This document shows, in pieces, positions 16,130-24,690 of a DNA stretch of 64,000 nt. The position numbers and the translations under genes were made by a program. Within the stretch, counting starts at the first letter, position 1; each line of letters opens with the position of its first letter. Source of the stretch: Desulfospira joergensenii DSM 10085 (GTDB taxonomy: Bacteria > Desulfobacterota > Desulfobacteria > Desulfobacterales > Desulfobacteraceae); assembly GCF_000420085.1 (NCBI RefSeq), contig NZ_ATUG01000002.1, positions 930,001-994,000 of the forward strand, read 5' to 3'. Under the pieces are notes generated by a model. That model was not told where the DNA came from. It searched no databases and saw nothing but the letters and a program-made list of their open reading frames with translations.

Positions 16130-18652
16130 ATGGACTGGAAAAATTTAAGCATATTTAAAAAAATCGGTGTGGGTCCCGGGATCGTCATTCTTTTTCTGAT
16201 GATCGTGGGGGCCCAGAGTTTTTTCGGGATCACCGGTATCCTGGATGATTCCAAGGAAGTCATTTACGGCAACAGGCTGGACGGGCTCATTGCCCAGAAA
16301 GAGGTGGACCATCTGAACTGGTCCAACCGGGTCAGCAAACTGCTCAAGGGAGAAGACCCGGCAACACTCAAGATTCAGACAGACCACAGAACCTGTTCAT
16401 TCGGTAAATGGCTTTACAGCGACGAAAGGAAAAAAGCCGAGCAGGCCGTACCGGATCTGACACCGCTGTTAAAGGCGATTGAGACCCCCCACAGGGAGTT
16501 GCATGAATCTGCCGTCAAAATCAAGGAAATCTACAAACCGGATCATTCCGGTCTTGACCTGGTGCTGTCCAAGCTTCTGAATGACCATGTCAACTGGGTA
16601 TCCAAACTGGGGGAAGCCATTGCCGAGGAGGCAGGCGGGCTGTTCGTTTACCAGAGCCTGCTTACGACCGGTGTCCAGCAGGCCATGTCCCAGATTAAGG
16701 CCATTGACCAACGCAGGGAACTGACCGTAAACCAACGCAAGGCCATGGCCTATGAGATGTTAAAAAGTCTGAGATACGGGGAAAAGGAGAGCGGGTACTT
16801 TTTTGTCCTGGACGATCAGACAACTATTCTCATGCATCCCCACAACCCCCTCATGGAAGGCACCAGCCAGAAGCTGACGGCAGACAAACGTGGATCTTTG
16901 TTTTTCAGTGAAATGGTGGATCTGGCCAATACCAAGGGCGAGGGGTTTGTCACCTATTATTGGCAGCTGCCTGAGAGCGAGGAGATCGCCCCGAAACTGA
17001 CCTTTGTACAGATGTATAAACCCTGGAACTGGATTATTGGAACGGGCATGTACGTGGATCATACCAACACCCGTCTTCTGACCCGGGTACAGGACTTCTC
17101 CGTTGGGATTGAGTTTTCAGCCGAACTGGAAGAGGATCATACCCGGTGTGCCCTCGGAAGGTTTCTCAAAGAGGAAAAAAACCTGGAAACGGCCCGGAAT
17201 TTTCCCGAGCTTCAAAGGGCTTTGGACAGCATTACCGAGCCCCATAAAAGGCTTCACCAGAGGGCCGCTGAAATCGAAGCAGCCGTCAACAGCCTGGACA
17301 TGGCCCTGGCCATAAAAATTTTTCAGAACCAGGTCCGGCAGGATCTTTCAGAAATTGACGGCCTGCTCACCGCTGCCATTGATGCGGAAAAGGTCCTGAA
17401 AGAGTCCAAACTTGAGGCGGAAAAAATTTATACCGCCCAGACCCTGCCCATACTTGAGCAGCTGCTGGATGGCCAGGAAAAGATCCGCCGGGTTGCCCGG
17501 GAGAATATCAAGACCGATAAGGTCATCGTAAAAGGGGCAACATCGGTCCGGAGCAAAGTGGTGATTTTCAGTTCTGTTGCCGCATTGATCGGTATCTGTC
17601 TGACCTTTTTCATTGCCAACAGCATCAGCCGACCCCTGCTCAGGAGTGTGGATTTTGCAAAGGCAGTGGCTTCAGGAGACCTGACAAAGAAGATCGATAT
17701 CGAACAGAAAGACGAGGTCGGCGTGCTCTGCGGAGCCATGAATGAGATGTCCGCCAATCTGAACAGGATGTTCTCGGATGTGACCCAGTCGGTTTCCACC
17801 CTGACCTCTTCGGCGACAGAGCTCTCAGCCGTTTCCGAGCAGATTTCGGCCGGTTCGCTACAGACGGCCGGAAAATCCCACAACGTGTCCGATGCAGCCG
17901 GGGAGATGAATACCAATATGAACAACGTGGCCGCTGCAACAGAGCATACCTCGGCCAATATTCAGATGATCGTGGCGGCAACGGAACAGATGTCCTCCAC
18001 CATCCATGAAATCGCCGGCAATACGGCCAGAGGCCGCCAGACCACAGCCCGGGCTGTTGAAAATGCCAGGCAGGTTTCCGGGAAGGTGGATGAATTGGGC
18101 CGGGCTGCATCCGAGATCAGCAACGTGACCGATACCATCGCCGATATTTCCGAACAGACCAACCTCCTGGCCCTGAACGCAACCATTGAAGCGGCAAGGG
18201 CCGGTGAAGCGGGCAAAGGCTTTGCCGTTGTGGCCGGTGAAATCAAAGTCCTGGCCCAGCAGACCGCCGATGCCACCCGGGAAATCAGTGATAAGATCAA
18301 CGGGGTCCAGTCCACCACCCAGGAATCGGTTAAGGCCATTGAGACCATCGTTAGTGTAATCAATGAGGTCGACGAGATCGTCACCTCTGTGGCCGTCGCC
18401 ATTGAAGAACAGTCCGTTTCCACAAAGGAGATCTCCAACAATGTGACCCAGGCCGCAGTGGGAGTCCAGGAGGTCAATGAAAATGTCGTCCTGACCTCTT
18501 CCATTTCCGGAAAAGTCACCAGAGATATCAAGGAAGTCAGTCAGGCCACCGAAGAGATGAATACCGGCAGTCTTCAGGTCAATACCAGTGCATCGGAATT
18601 GTCCAAACTGGCCGAGAAATTGAACAGCATGGTTGCTCAGTTTAAAATTTAA
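16130..18652 (+). CDS. Methyl-accepting chemotaxis protein with two CZB-like domains and a cache domain
   Basis: A chemoreceptor of about 840 residues. After TM1 (about 12-34) comes a CZB-like segment with the zinc-site pattern DHLNW, CSFGKWL and PHRELH. Next is a single-cache domain ([16 protein letters not shown], then [12 protein letters not shown]), then a second CZB-like segment ([17 protein letters not shown]), a second TM near 490, HAMP and the MCP signalling domain with the conserved hairpin [22 protein letters not shown] is better known as a cytoplasmic C-terminal domain; here both copies should be periplasmic. The start at 16130 has GGAG six bases upstream; ATG 16106 is an alternative. 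The CheA-like gene follows after 11 bases. Confidence 0.9.
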   Translation: MDWKNLSIFKKIGVGPGIVILFLMIVGAQSFFGITGILDDSKEVIYGNRLDGLIAQKEVDHLNWSNRVSKLLKGEDPATLKIQTDHRTCSFGKWLYSDERKKAEQAVPDLTPLLKAIETPHRELHESAVKIKEIYKPDHSGLDLVLSKLLNDHVNWVSKLGEAIAEEAGGLFVYQSLLTTGVQQAMSQIKAIDQRRELTVNQRKAMAYEMLKSLRYGEKESGYFFVLDDQTTILMHPHNPLMEGTSQKLTADKRGSLFFSEMVDLANTKGEGFVTYYWQLPESEEIAPKLTFVQMYKPWNWIIGTGMYVDHTNTRLLTRVQDFSVGIEFSAELEEDHTRCALGRFLKEEKNLETARNFPELQRALDSITEPHKRLHQRAAEIEAAVNSLDMALAIKIFQNQVRQDLSEIDGLLTAAIDAEKVLKESKLEAEKIYTAQTLPILEQLLDGQEKIRRVARENIKTDKVIVKGATSVRSKVVIFSSVAALIGICLTFFIANSISRPLLRSVDFAKAVASGDLTKKIDIEQKDEVGVLCGAMNEMSANLNRMFSDVTQSVSTLTSSATELSAVSEQISAGSLQTAGKSHNVSDAAGEMNTNMNNVAAATEHTSANIQMIVAATEQMSSTIHEIAGNTARGRQTTARAVENARQVSGKVDELGRAASEISNVTDTIADISEQTNLLALNATIEAARAGEAGKGFAVVAGEIKVLAQQTADATREISDKINGVQSTTQESVKAIETIVSVINEVDEIVTSVAVAIEEQSVSTKEISNNVTQAAVGVQEVNENVVLTSSISGKVTRDIKEVSQATEEMNTGSLQVNTSASELSKLAEKLNSMVAQFKI

Positions 18653-18663
18653 AAGGATAAGCC

Positions 18664-19953
18664 GTGGAAAATCAAATGAATCAGGAAAAAGTGGAAGTTG
18701 AAGATCCGGATCAGGTTGTCCAGGTGAGACTCAGGCTCCTGGACCGGCTGATGGACCTTGCCGGAGAGTTGGTGCTGGGCCGGAACCAGCTGCTCCAGTG
18801 GATCAATGTCTCGAATCTGGAAGGGATAAAGGCTACGGCCCAGCGAATAGACATGATTACCTCGGAACTTCAGGAAACCATCATGAAAACCCGGAACCTG
18901 CCCAATGCGATCATCCCCTGCCAGATTGTCCAAGTGGGCAGGGAAAGATTTGCCCTACCCCAGGATAATCTCAACGAATTGATCCGGATTCCGGGTGAAC
19001 AGGTCCGGGACAGGCTCCAGCGGGTGGGGGATGCCGAGGTGTTCCAACTCAGGGGGGAGATCTTTCCCCTGTTGAATCTGGCAGCTCTTCTTCGCATTGA
19101 ACAGGAGTACCCGGATCCCCAAACCGGGAAAACTCTGACAGAAAGGCGGGAAAATCTTGCGGATCGACGGTCCGGGCAGGATGTCCCCCCGGTCTTGCAG
19201 GCACAGCAGAGAGAACCTGATCCTGAAAGAGAAGTTGTCCAAAGGAAAGAGTCAGATCGGAGAATCGCCGGGATAAAGGGCTTGAACATTGCCGTGGTTT
19301 CAGACTGCGGTTTCAAGTATGGGCTGGTGGTGGACCGATTTCTCGAAACCGAGGAAGTCGTTGTCAAATCCATGGGCCGGCATCTGGGTGAGACTTCGGT
19401 ATATGCCGGGGCCACCATCATGGGGGACGGAAAGGTCTCCCTTATCCTGGATGTCCTGGGCCTGGCACGCACGGCCGGACTTTCCAGGGTTTCCGAAGCA
19501 GTTCAGGTCCTGAAATCGACCGGACAGGCTGGCGAGGGGGATGGGGCCGGAGTCTCCCTGCTCACCTTCAGAAACGGTCAGAAAGATCACTTTGCCGTTC
19601 CCCTGGATCTGGTCCGGCGAATCGAAAGGATCCAGTTTTCGAATATCGAAGACATCGGTGATAGAAAAGTGGTCCAGTACAGGGGGGGGAGTCTTCAATT
19701 GTTTGAATTATCCCAGATCCTTGATATTGAATCGCTTCCCAAGGGAACCATGCAGGAAGTCATCGTTCTCAGCACCCAGGGCAGGGAACTGGGACTCATG
19801 GTAACCGGACCGGTGGATGCCCTGGAAACGGTTCTGGACCTGGATGAGACCACGATGAAAGGGCCGGGCGTAAGGGGCTCCCTGATCATCAACCACCGGA
19901 CCACCCTGCTGCTTGAGGTGGAGGAACTGGCAAAAATCGTTCTTTCCCTCTAG
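18664..19953 (+). CDS. Kinase-less CheA-like protein: dimerisation domain plus two CheW-type domains
   Basis: Protein of 429 residues starting at GTG 18664 with an AAGGA site. Residues about 20-80 resemble the CheA dimerisation helices (LLDRLMDLAGELVLGRNQLL, then RTNLP-like KTRNLP). The sequence then passes straight into a CheW/CheA-regulatory fold (CQIVQVGRERFALPQDNLNE, later YGLVVDRFLETEEVVVK and GDGKVSLILDVLGL) and a second CheW-like domain to the end. The Hpt domain with its phospho-His and the ATP-binding kinase domain are absent. It probably scaffolds or modulates arrays rather than phosphorylating CheY. Directly downstream of the chemoreceptor gene, likely one operon. Confidence 0.85.
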   Translation: MENQMNQEKVEVEDPDQVVQVRLRLLDRLMDLAGELVLGRNQLLQWINVSNLEGIKATAQRIDMITSELQETIMKTRNLPNAIIPCQIVQVGRERFALPQDNLNELIRIPGEQVRDRLQRVGDAEVFQLRGEIFPLLNLAALLRIEQEYPDPQTGKTLTERRENLADRRSGQDVPPVLQAQQREPDPEREVVQRKESDRRIAGIKGLNIAVVSDCGFKYGLVVDRFLETEEVVVKSMGRHLGETSVYAGATIMGDGKVSLILDVLGLARTAGLSRVSEAVQVLKSTGQAGEGDGAGVSLLTFRNGQKDHFAVPLDLVRRIERIQFSNIEDIGDRKVVQYRGGSLQLFELSQILDIESLPKGTMQEVIVLSTQGRELGLMVTGPVDALETVLDLDETTMKGPGVRGSLIINHRTTLLLEVEELAKIVLSL

Positions 19954-19960
19954 CGGCCGT

Positions 19961-20833
19961 TTATTTTGCATGGGCGGCTGCCAGGGGCATGGCCCTGAAC
20001 TCTTCGGTGATATGCCGGGCCAGGCAGGTTTGGGCCATGCTCTCCGATGTGCCTGACCGGTGGAGGCTGACCAGGGCCGAGGGAAGATTTCCAAACAGGC
20101 TCTGGGGAAGGATCCGGAATCCGGCCAGGGGAATGCTGCCACCCATGGGGGCGATGGAAGATCCCGATTTTACGGCGGCCAATACCCCGGCGGTGCTGGG
20201 GCTGGAACAGGCAATCCGGTAGGGGATTCCCCGGGCTGCCAGTTCCTGGAGGGCCCATTTCCTGAACATGCAGCCTTCATGGAACAGGGCCAGGGGCAGG
20301 GGGGACTCTTTTTCCGGTTCCGAATCCTTCGGGCCGATCCAGACCACGGATTCATGGCGCAGAAATTCTCCTTCGATTTCCCCTTTTTCACTATTGCACA
20401 GACAAAGGTCGAGTTCTTTTTTCTCCAGCATCTTTAAAAGGTTCTCTGACAGATCGCAGTAGAGGTCCACCCGGACCCGGGGATACTCTGCTCTGAACCG
20501 CTTCAATATCTCCGGAAGATGCTGGGAGGCGTAATCTTCGGCGGCTCCCAGGCGGATCAGGCCGTCGGGCTCCGGCTGATTCAGGGCGGATACAGCCTCG
20601 TCATGGAGGCGGATCAGGCGTACGGCATATTTGAGCAGATTTTCCCCGTCGGGAGTCAGTTCCACTCCCCGGTGGATCCTGCGGAACAGGGTTTTCTCCA
20701 GATTTTTTTCCAGCTGGTTCATCTGCATGCTGACCGCTGACTGGGTCAGGTACAACTGCCGGGCCGCCTGGGTAAAGTTGAGGGTCCGGGCCGCGGCGGT
20801 AAAGGTTCTGAGTATGTCGGGTGAAAGCTGCAT
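19961..20833 (-). CDS. LysR-family transcriptional regulator
   Basis: A 290-residue regulator with an N-terminal winged helix (FTAAARTLNFTQAARQLYLTQSAVSMQMNQLE) and a periplasmic-binding-like effector domain. It diverges from the AhpD-like gene at 20947, with about 110 bases between them, so it may control that gene. It converges with the CheA-like gene, only seven bases apart. Ligand unknown. Confidence 0.93.
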   Translation of the reverse strand: MQLSPDILRTFTAAARTLNFTQAARQLYLTQSAVSMQMNQLEKNLEKTLFRRIHRGVELTPDGENLLKYAVRLIRLHDEAVSALNQPEPDGLIRLGAAEDYASQHLPEILKRFRAEYPRVRVDLYCDLSENLLKMLEKKELDLCLCNSEKGEIEGEFLRHESVVWIGPKDSEPEKESPLPLALFHEGCMFRKWALQELAARGIPYRIACSSPSTAGVLAAVKSGSSIAPMGGSIPLAGFRILPQSLFGNLPSALVSLHRSGTSESMAQTCLARHITEEFRAMPLAAAHAK

Positions 20834-20946
20834 CTATTTTCCCATCATAAATGCTTATGGATAGCATCAAAATTATTCGCTTGTCAAATGGCTGGTATCC
20901 TTTTACTTCTTGGGGAATTTTAAACCCAGAGAAAGAGGAGGTCAGT

Positions 20947-21291
20947 ATGCTGGAAAATCAGATTCAATTAAAGGAACAGATCCACGGACAATGGAACCGG
21001 TATAAAGAGTTGATGCCGGATCTGGTCAGGGCCTATGATGAACTTCCCGGGCAGGCCTATTCCGACGGGGCCATCGACGCCAAAACCAAAAGACTCATGG
21101 CCATGACCGCAGCCATGATCCACGGCTGCCGGGCATGCATCCTCTACCAGGCCGATGAAGCCCTCAAGCTGGGTGCCTCGGCCCGGGAAATGCTGGAGTG
21201 CGTCGGCGTGGCCGTGAGCCTGGGGGGCACCATGGCCGAAGGCCAGGCCACACGGTTGATAGGGTTCCTTGAAGAGAAAGAGGTGATCTAA
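20947..21291 (+). CDS. AhpD-like carboxymuconolactone decarboxylase family protein
   Basis: A 114-residue protein with the family's redox motif as MIHGCRACILYQADEALKLG: two cysteines in CRAC followed by a helix, as in AhpD-type thiol peroxidase helpers. The frame opens upstream to 20851, but the ATG at 20947 has a strong GAGGAGG site. Probably a thiol-disulfide or peroxide-related enzyme; the exact reaction is unknown. Possibly under the divergent LysR regulator. Confidence 0.9.
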   Translation: MLENQIQLKEQIHGQWNRYKELMPDLVRAYDELPGQAYSDGAIDAKTKRLMAMTAAMIHGCRACILYQADEALKLGASAREMLECVGVAVSLGGTMAEGQATRLIGFLEEKEVI

Positions 21292-21794
21292 AAGAACGGC
21301 CAGAAAAAAGCGGTCCACTGCAGCCCGTGGAGACGCTGCCTTCCCAGAGCCGGATGTCCTGTCCGGCTCTGGGATCCTTCCATCTCTTCCTTCTTTCCGG
21401 GAGGGTCTCGGAGTTTTTCCGGACAAATTTACAATGTTCCTTTTTGAACCGGGATTGTTTTTAAATCTCTTTTGCCTTGCAGGCTTTATTATTGTATCAT
21501 GGACCTGATTCCATTTTTTGAAAACAGGCAGTATTTCCCGGGGAGACAATAGAATATAAATAGACCTGACCTGAAAGCCCATCGTCCAGATCTTCCCATA
21601 ACCGGATCTGTTCTCTTCCTTTGCTGAAGTCTTCTTGCCTCCTTCTCTTGCATCCCGGGGAAGGGATTAAAGCGATCTTATTCAAGCCGCCGGTTAAATC
21701 GGAAACGGGGAAGAGGATCCAAAAAACCCGGACTGGGGGCAAGGCTCGATAATAAGATTCGAATCCAGAACAAACGATCATCAAAGGAGGCATC
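21292..21794. other. Non-coding interval with one strong hairpin
   Basis: About 500 bases between the AhpD-like gene and the alcohol dehydrogenase. The only structure I can see is the 12-pair hairpin at 21343-21373. The rest has no convincing frame, and I found no clear promoter motif. It is long for a plain intergenic gap here, so a leader RNA cannot be excluded. Confidence 0.5.
21343..21373 (+). terminator. Strong hairpin downstream of the AhpD-like gene
   Basis: A perfect 12-pair stem, CCCAGAGCCGGA (21343-21354) with TCCGGCTCTGGG (21362-21373), and a seven-base loop. It is followed by a pyrimidine-rich tract (CCTTCCATCTCTTCC) rather than a clean T-run. Most likely a terminator or mRNA-end stabiliser for the preceding gene. 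Confidence 0.55.
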
Positions 21795-22964
21795 ATGAAT
21801 ATGGATTCTCTGTTGGATCTCAGAACCTTTTTGGCTCCGGAAATCGTCTACGGCCAGGGCGCCCTATCCTTGTCCGGCCGCCATGCATCCAATTTCGGTG
21901 CATCCAAGGTCTTTATCGTCACGGATCCCGGTGTCCGAAAGGCGGGCTGGACCCTGTCCGTTGAAAAAAGCCTGAAAGGGTCCAAGATCCCCTACGCCGT
22001 GTTTGACGGTGTGACCGCCAATCCCAAAGATCATGAGGTCATGGAAGGAGCAAAAATCTGCAGGGATGAAGGCTGTGACCTGATCATTGCCGTCGGAGGT
22101 GGCAGCCCCATGGACTGCGCCAAAGGCATAGGGGTTGTCATGGGGAATCCGGGCAATATCCTTGAGTTTGAGGGGGTTGATATGATTCCCAATCCCGGCC
22201 CTCCCCTGATCTTTATCCCCACCACGTCCGGGAGCTCGGCCGATGTATCTCAGTTTGCCATTATCACGGACACCCGGCGGAAAGTGAAAATCGCCATTAT
22301 AAGCAAGATGGTCATCCCGGATATCGCCCTGGTCGATCCAGGGACCACGGCAACCATGTCCCCTGAACTGACGGCAGCCACGGGCATGGATGCTCTCTGC
22401 CATGCATTTGAGGCCTTTGTGTCGACGGCGGCCTCCCCTTTGACGGATATGGCGGCAAGGGCAGCCGTCAGGATCGTCTCGGAGAACCTGCTCAAGGCAT
22501 ATCAGGAACCGGACAATATGATCTTCCGGGATAAGATGATGACGGCCAGCCTCATGGCGGGTCTGGCCTTTTCCAATGCCAGCCTGGGCCTGGTCCATGC
22601 CATGGCCCACAGCCTGGGCGGTGCGCTGGGCCTTCCCCATGGGGAATGCAACGCCCTTCTTCTTGAAAAAGTGGTCCGGTTTAACTACCCGGCTTCATCT
22701 GAAAAATATGACCAGCTGGCAGAGGCCATGCATTTAAACATGGAGGAATATGGATTTCCGGAAAAAGGGGTTGTGATCTCCAACCGAATCACCTCATTAA
22801 GGAAACAATTGGAGATCGACCAGAAGCTGATCGATCTGGGAGTCCGGTCTTCGGATATCCCCAGGCTGGCAGAGTTTGCCTTTATGGACCCGTGCCTGGC
22901 CACAAACCCCAAAGAGGCGGGTTTGGAAGATATTGAAAAATTATATCACCAGATTTATGAATAA
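21795..22964 (+). CDS. Iron-containing alcohol dehydrogenase
   Basis: A 389-residue group III NAD-dependent dehydrogenase. The nucleotide site is GGGSPMDCAKG and the iron-binding region contains HAMAHSLGGALGLPHGECNA with the expected histidines. An AGGAGG site precedes the ATG. It should interconvert alcohols and aldehydes in fermentation or in alcohol oxidation coupled to sulfate reduction. The substrate cannot be predicted. The hybrid kinase gene follows after 32 bases. Confidence 0.94.
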   Translation: MNMDSLLDLRTFLAPEIVYGQGALSLSGRHASNFGASKVFIVTDPGVRKAGWTLSVEKSLKGSKIPYAVFDGVTANPKDHEVMEGAKICRDEGCDLIIAVGGGSPMDCAKGIGVVMGNPGNILEFEGVDMIPNPGPPLIFIPTTSGSSADVSQFAIITDTRRKVKIAIISKMVIPDIALVDPGTTATMSPELTAATGMDALCHAFEAFVSTAASPLTDMAARAAVRIVSENLLKAYQEPDNMIFRDKMMTASLMAGLAFSNASLGLVHAMAHSLGGALGLPHGECNALLLEKVVRFNYPASSEKYDQLAEAMHLNMEEYGFPEKGVVISNRITSLRKQLEIDQKLIDLGVRSSDIPRLAEFAFMDPCLATNPKEAGLEDIEKLYHQIYE

Positions 22965-22996
22965 ATATCGGGAAAAGGGAAGTTGAAACAAGGTAT

Positions 22997-24652
22997 ATGG
23001 ATAAGCCGGATCATAGTAAAACACACCGGTCAGCCCGGAGAAAGTTCCTGGAGCTGAGCCTGGAATCGACGCGAAAAAGCTATTATCCCCAATTGTTGAA
23101 ACAGTTTGAATCGGCAAAAGAAAATGAAAAAAGGCTGCAATTGCTGATCGACAACCTGCCGGCACAGATATCCTATGTCAATGCCGATGAACGCTATGTC
23201 TTTGTGAACCGGGAATTTGAACGCTCCTTCGGGTTAAAACGTCATGGGATCATCGGCAGACGGATGAAAACCATTCTGGGGGAAAAGAATTATGACAGAG
23301 TAAGGCCCCATATTGAGAATGCCCTGTCCGGAAAATCCGGACGGTTTGAATTTTCTTTCCTGACCTCGAAAAAAAATAAAAAATGGTATGAAATCCACTA
23401 TGTTTCAGAAACCGATACCCGGGGAAAAGTAAGCGGGTTCTATGCATTGACCATGGATCTGACGGAAAAGAAACAGGCCGAAGAAGAAAAGTCTGAGCTA
23501 AAGGACAGGCTTCGCCAGGCCCAGAAAATGGAAGCCATCGGCACTCTTTCCGGCGGGATTGCCCATGATTTCAACAATATTCTTTCCGGCATGTTCGGCT
23601 ACTCCCAATTGATAGACTCCCATGTCAACGAACCTGAACAGGTAAAGGCCTATAACCGGAAGATATTTGAAGGAGCCCTGAGGGCCTCGTCCCTGATTCA
23701 GCAGATCCTCTCATTCAGCCGCCAGGCCAAATACAGCAAACAGCCGCTCAGTCTGTTTGTTATCTTAAAAGAGGTATTAAAGCTGATCCGGCCGACCCTC
23801 CCTTCAAGTATCGAAATCAGGGATAAGATCAAAACAAAAGCCACGATCCTTGCAGACCCCACCCAGATCCATCAGGTCGTCATGAACCTCTGTACCAACG
23901 CCTATCATGCCATGGGAGATGAGGGCGGAGTTTTAACCCTGGGGCTGGATGAGGAGCGGCTCGGAGAAAATGAGATCCCCATGGGATCAGGTCTTTCTCC
24001 GGGCAGATATCTGAGGCTTGAAGTGAGGGATACCGGACCCGGTATCCCTCCCCGGATCCGGGAGAAGATCTTTGATCCCTATTTTACCACAAAAGAGGTG
24101 GGAAAGGGTACGGGCTTAGGCCTGGCCGTTGTCGACGGGATCGTGAAAAAACATGCCGGGTTTATAAACCTTGACACCGAACTTGGCTCAGGCACAAGCT
24201 TTCAGATATATCTTCCGGTCATTGAAACCGAGCGAACCCGCACCCCCGGGCCAGGGGAAAGGAAAACATCCCTTAAATCCGCCACCGGAAATATTATGCT
24301 CGTGGATGATGAACATGCCATCCTGACCACATTAAAGGCCATTCTCTCAAGACAGGGGTATCAGGTATCCACCTTTGACAACGGGGAATCGGCATTGGAG
24401 TCATTTACCAGGGACCCTGCCCGGTTCGATCTCATCATCACCGACATGACCATGCCCAGAATGAACGGGGACAAGCTGTCCAAAAAGATATTGGAGATCA
24501 GAAAGGATATTCCCATTATCATCTGTACGGGGTACCATGGAAGCTTTACCAAAGAAGAGGCCGTAAAGGCGGGAATTAAAAGATATCTCCAAAAACCGGT
24601 CATCGGGTCAGAACTCTCAAAGATCATCCGGGAGTTGCTGTCGATCGGATAA
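22997..24652 (+). CDS. PAS-containing hybrid sensor histidine kinase with C-terminal receiver
   Basis: A soluble hybrid kinase of 551 residues. PAS domain at about 50-155 ([20 protein letters not shown]), HisKA with phospho-His in [11 protein letters not shown], ATPase boxes ([27 protein letters not shown]), and a receiver domain from about 430 ([11 protein letters not shown], with Asp in [10 protein letters not shown]). No membrane segment. The HDFNN form of the H-box is frequent in Desulfobacterota. It may act with the adjacent dehydrogenase or with an unlinked regulator. Confidence 0.92.
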   Translation: MDKPDHSKTHRSARRKFLELSLESTRKSYYPQLLKQFESAKENEKRLQLLIDNLPAQISYVNADERYVFVNREFERSFGLKRHGIIGRRMKTILGEKNYDRVRPHIENALSGKSGRFEFSFLTSKKNKKWYEIHYVSETDTRGKVSGFYALTMDLTEKKQAEEEKSELKDRLRQAQKMEAIGTLSGGIAHDFNNILSGMFGYSQLIDSHVNEPEQVKAYNRKIFEGALRASSLIQQILSFSRQAKYSKQPLSLFVILKEVLKLIRPTLPSSIEIRDKIKTKATILADPTQIHQVVMNLCTNAYHAMGDEGGVLTLGLDEERLGENEIPMGSGLSPGRYLRLEVRDTGPGIPPRIREKIFDPYFTTKEVGKGTGLGLAVVDGIVKKHAGFINLDTELGSGTSFQIYLPVIETERTRTPGPGERKTSLKSATGNIMLVDDEHAILTTLKAILSRQGYQVSTFDNGESALESFTRDPARFDLIITDMTMPRMNGDKLSKKILEIRKDIPIIICTGYHGSFTKEEAVKAGIKRYLQKPVIGSELSKIIRELLSIG

Positions 24653-24690
24653 AATATTGATAAAAAACCTCCCGGATGGTATGCCCTGCC

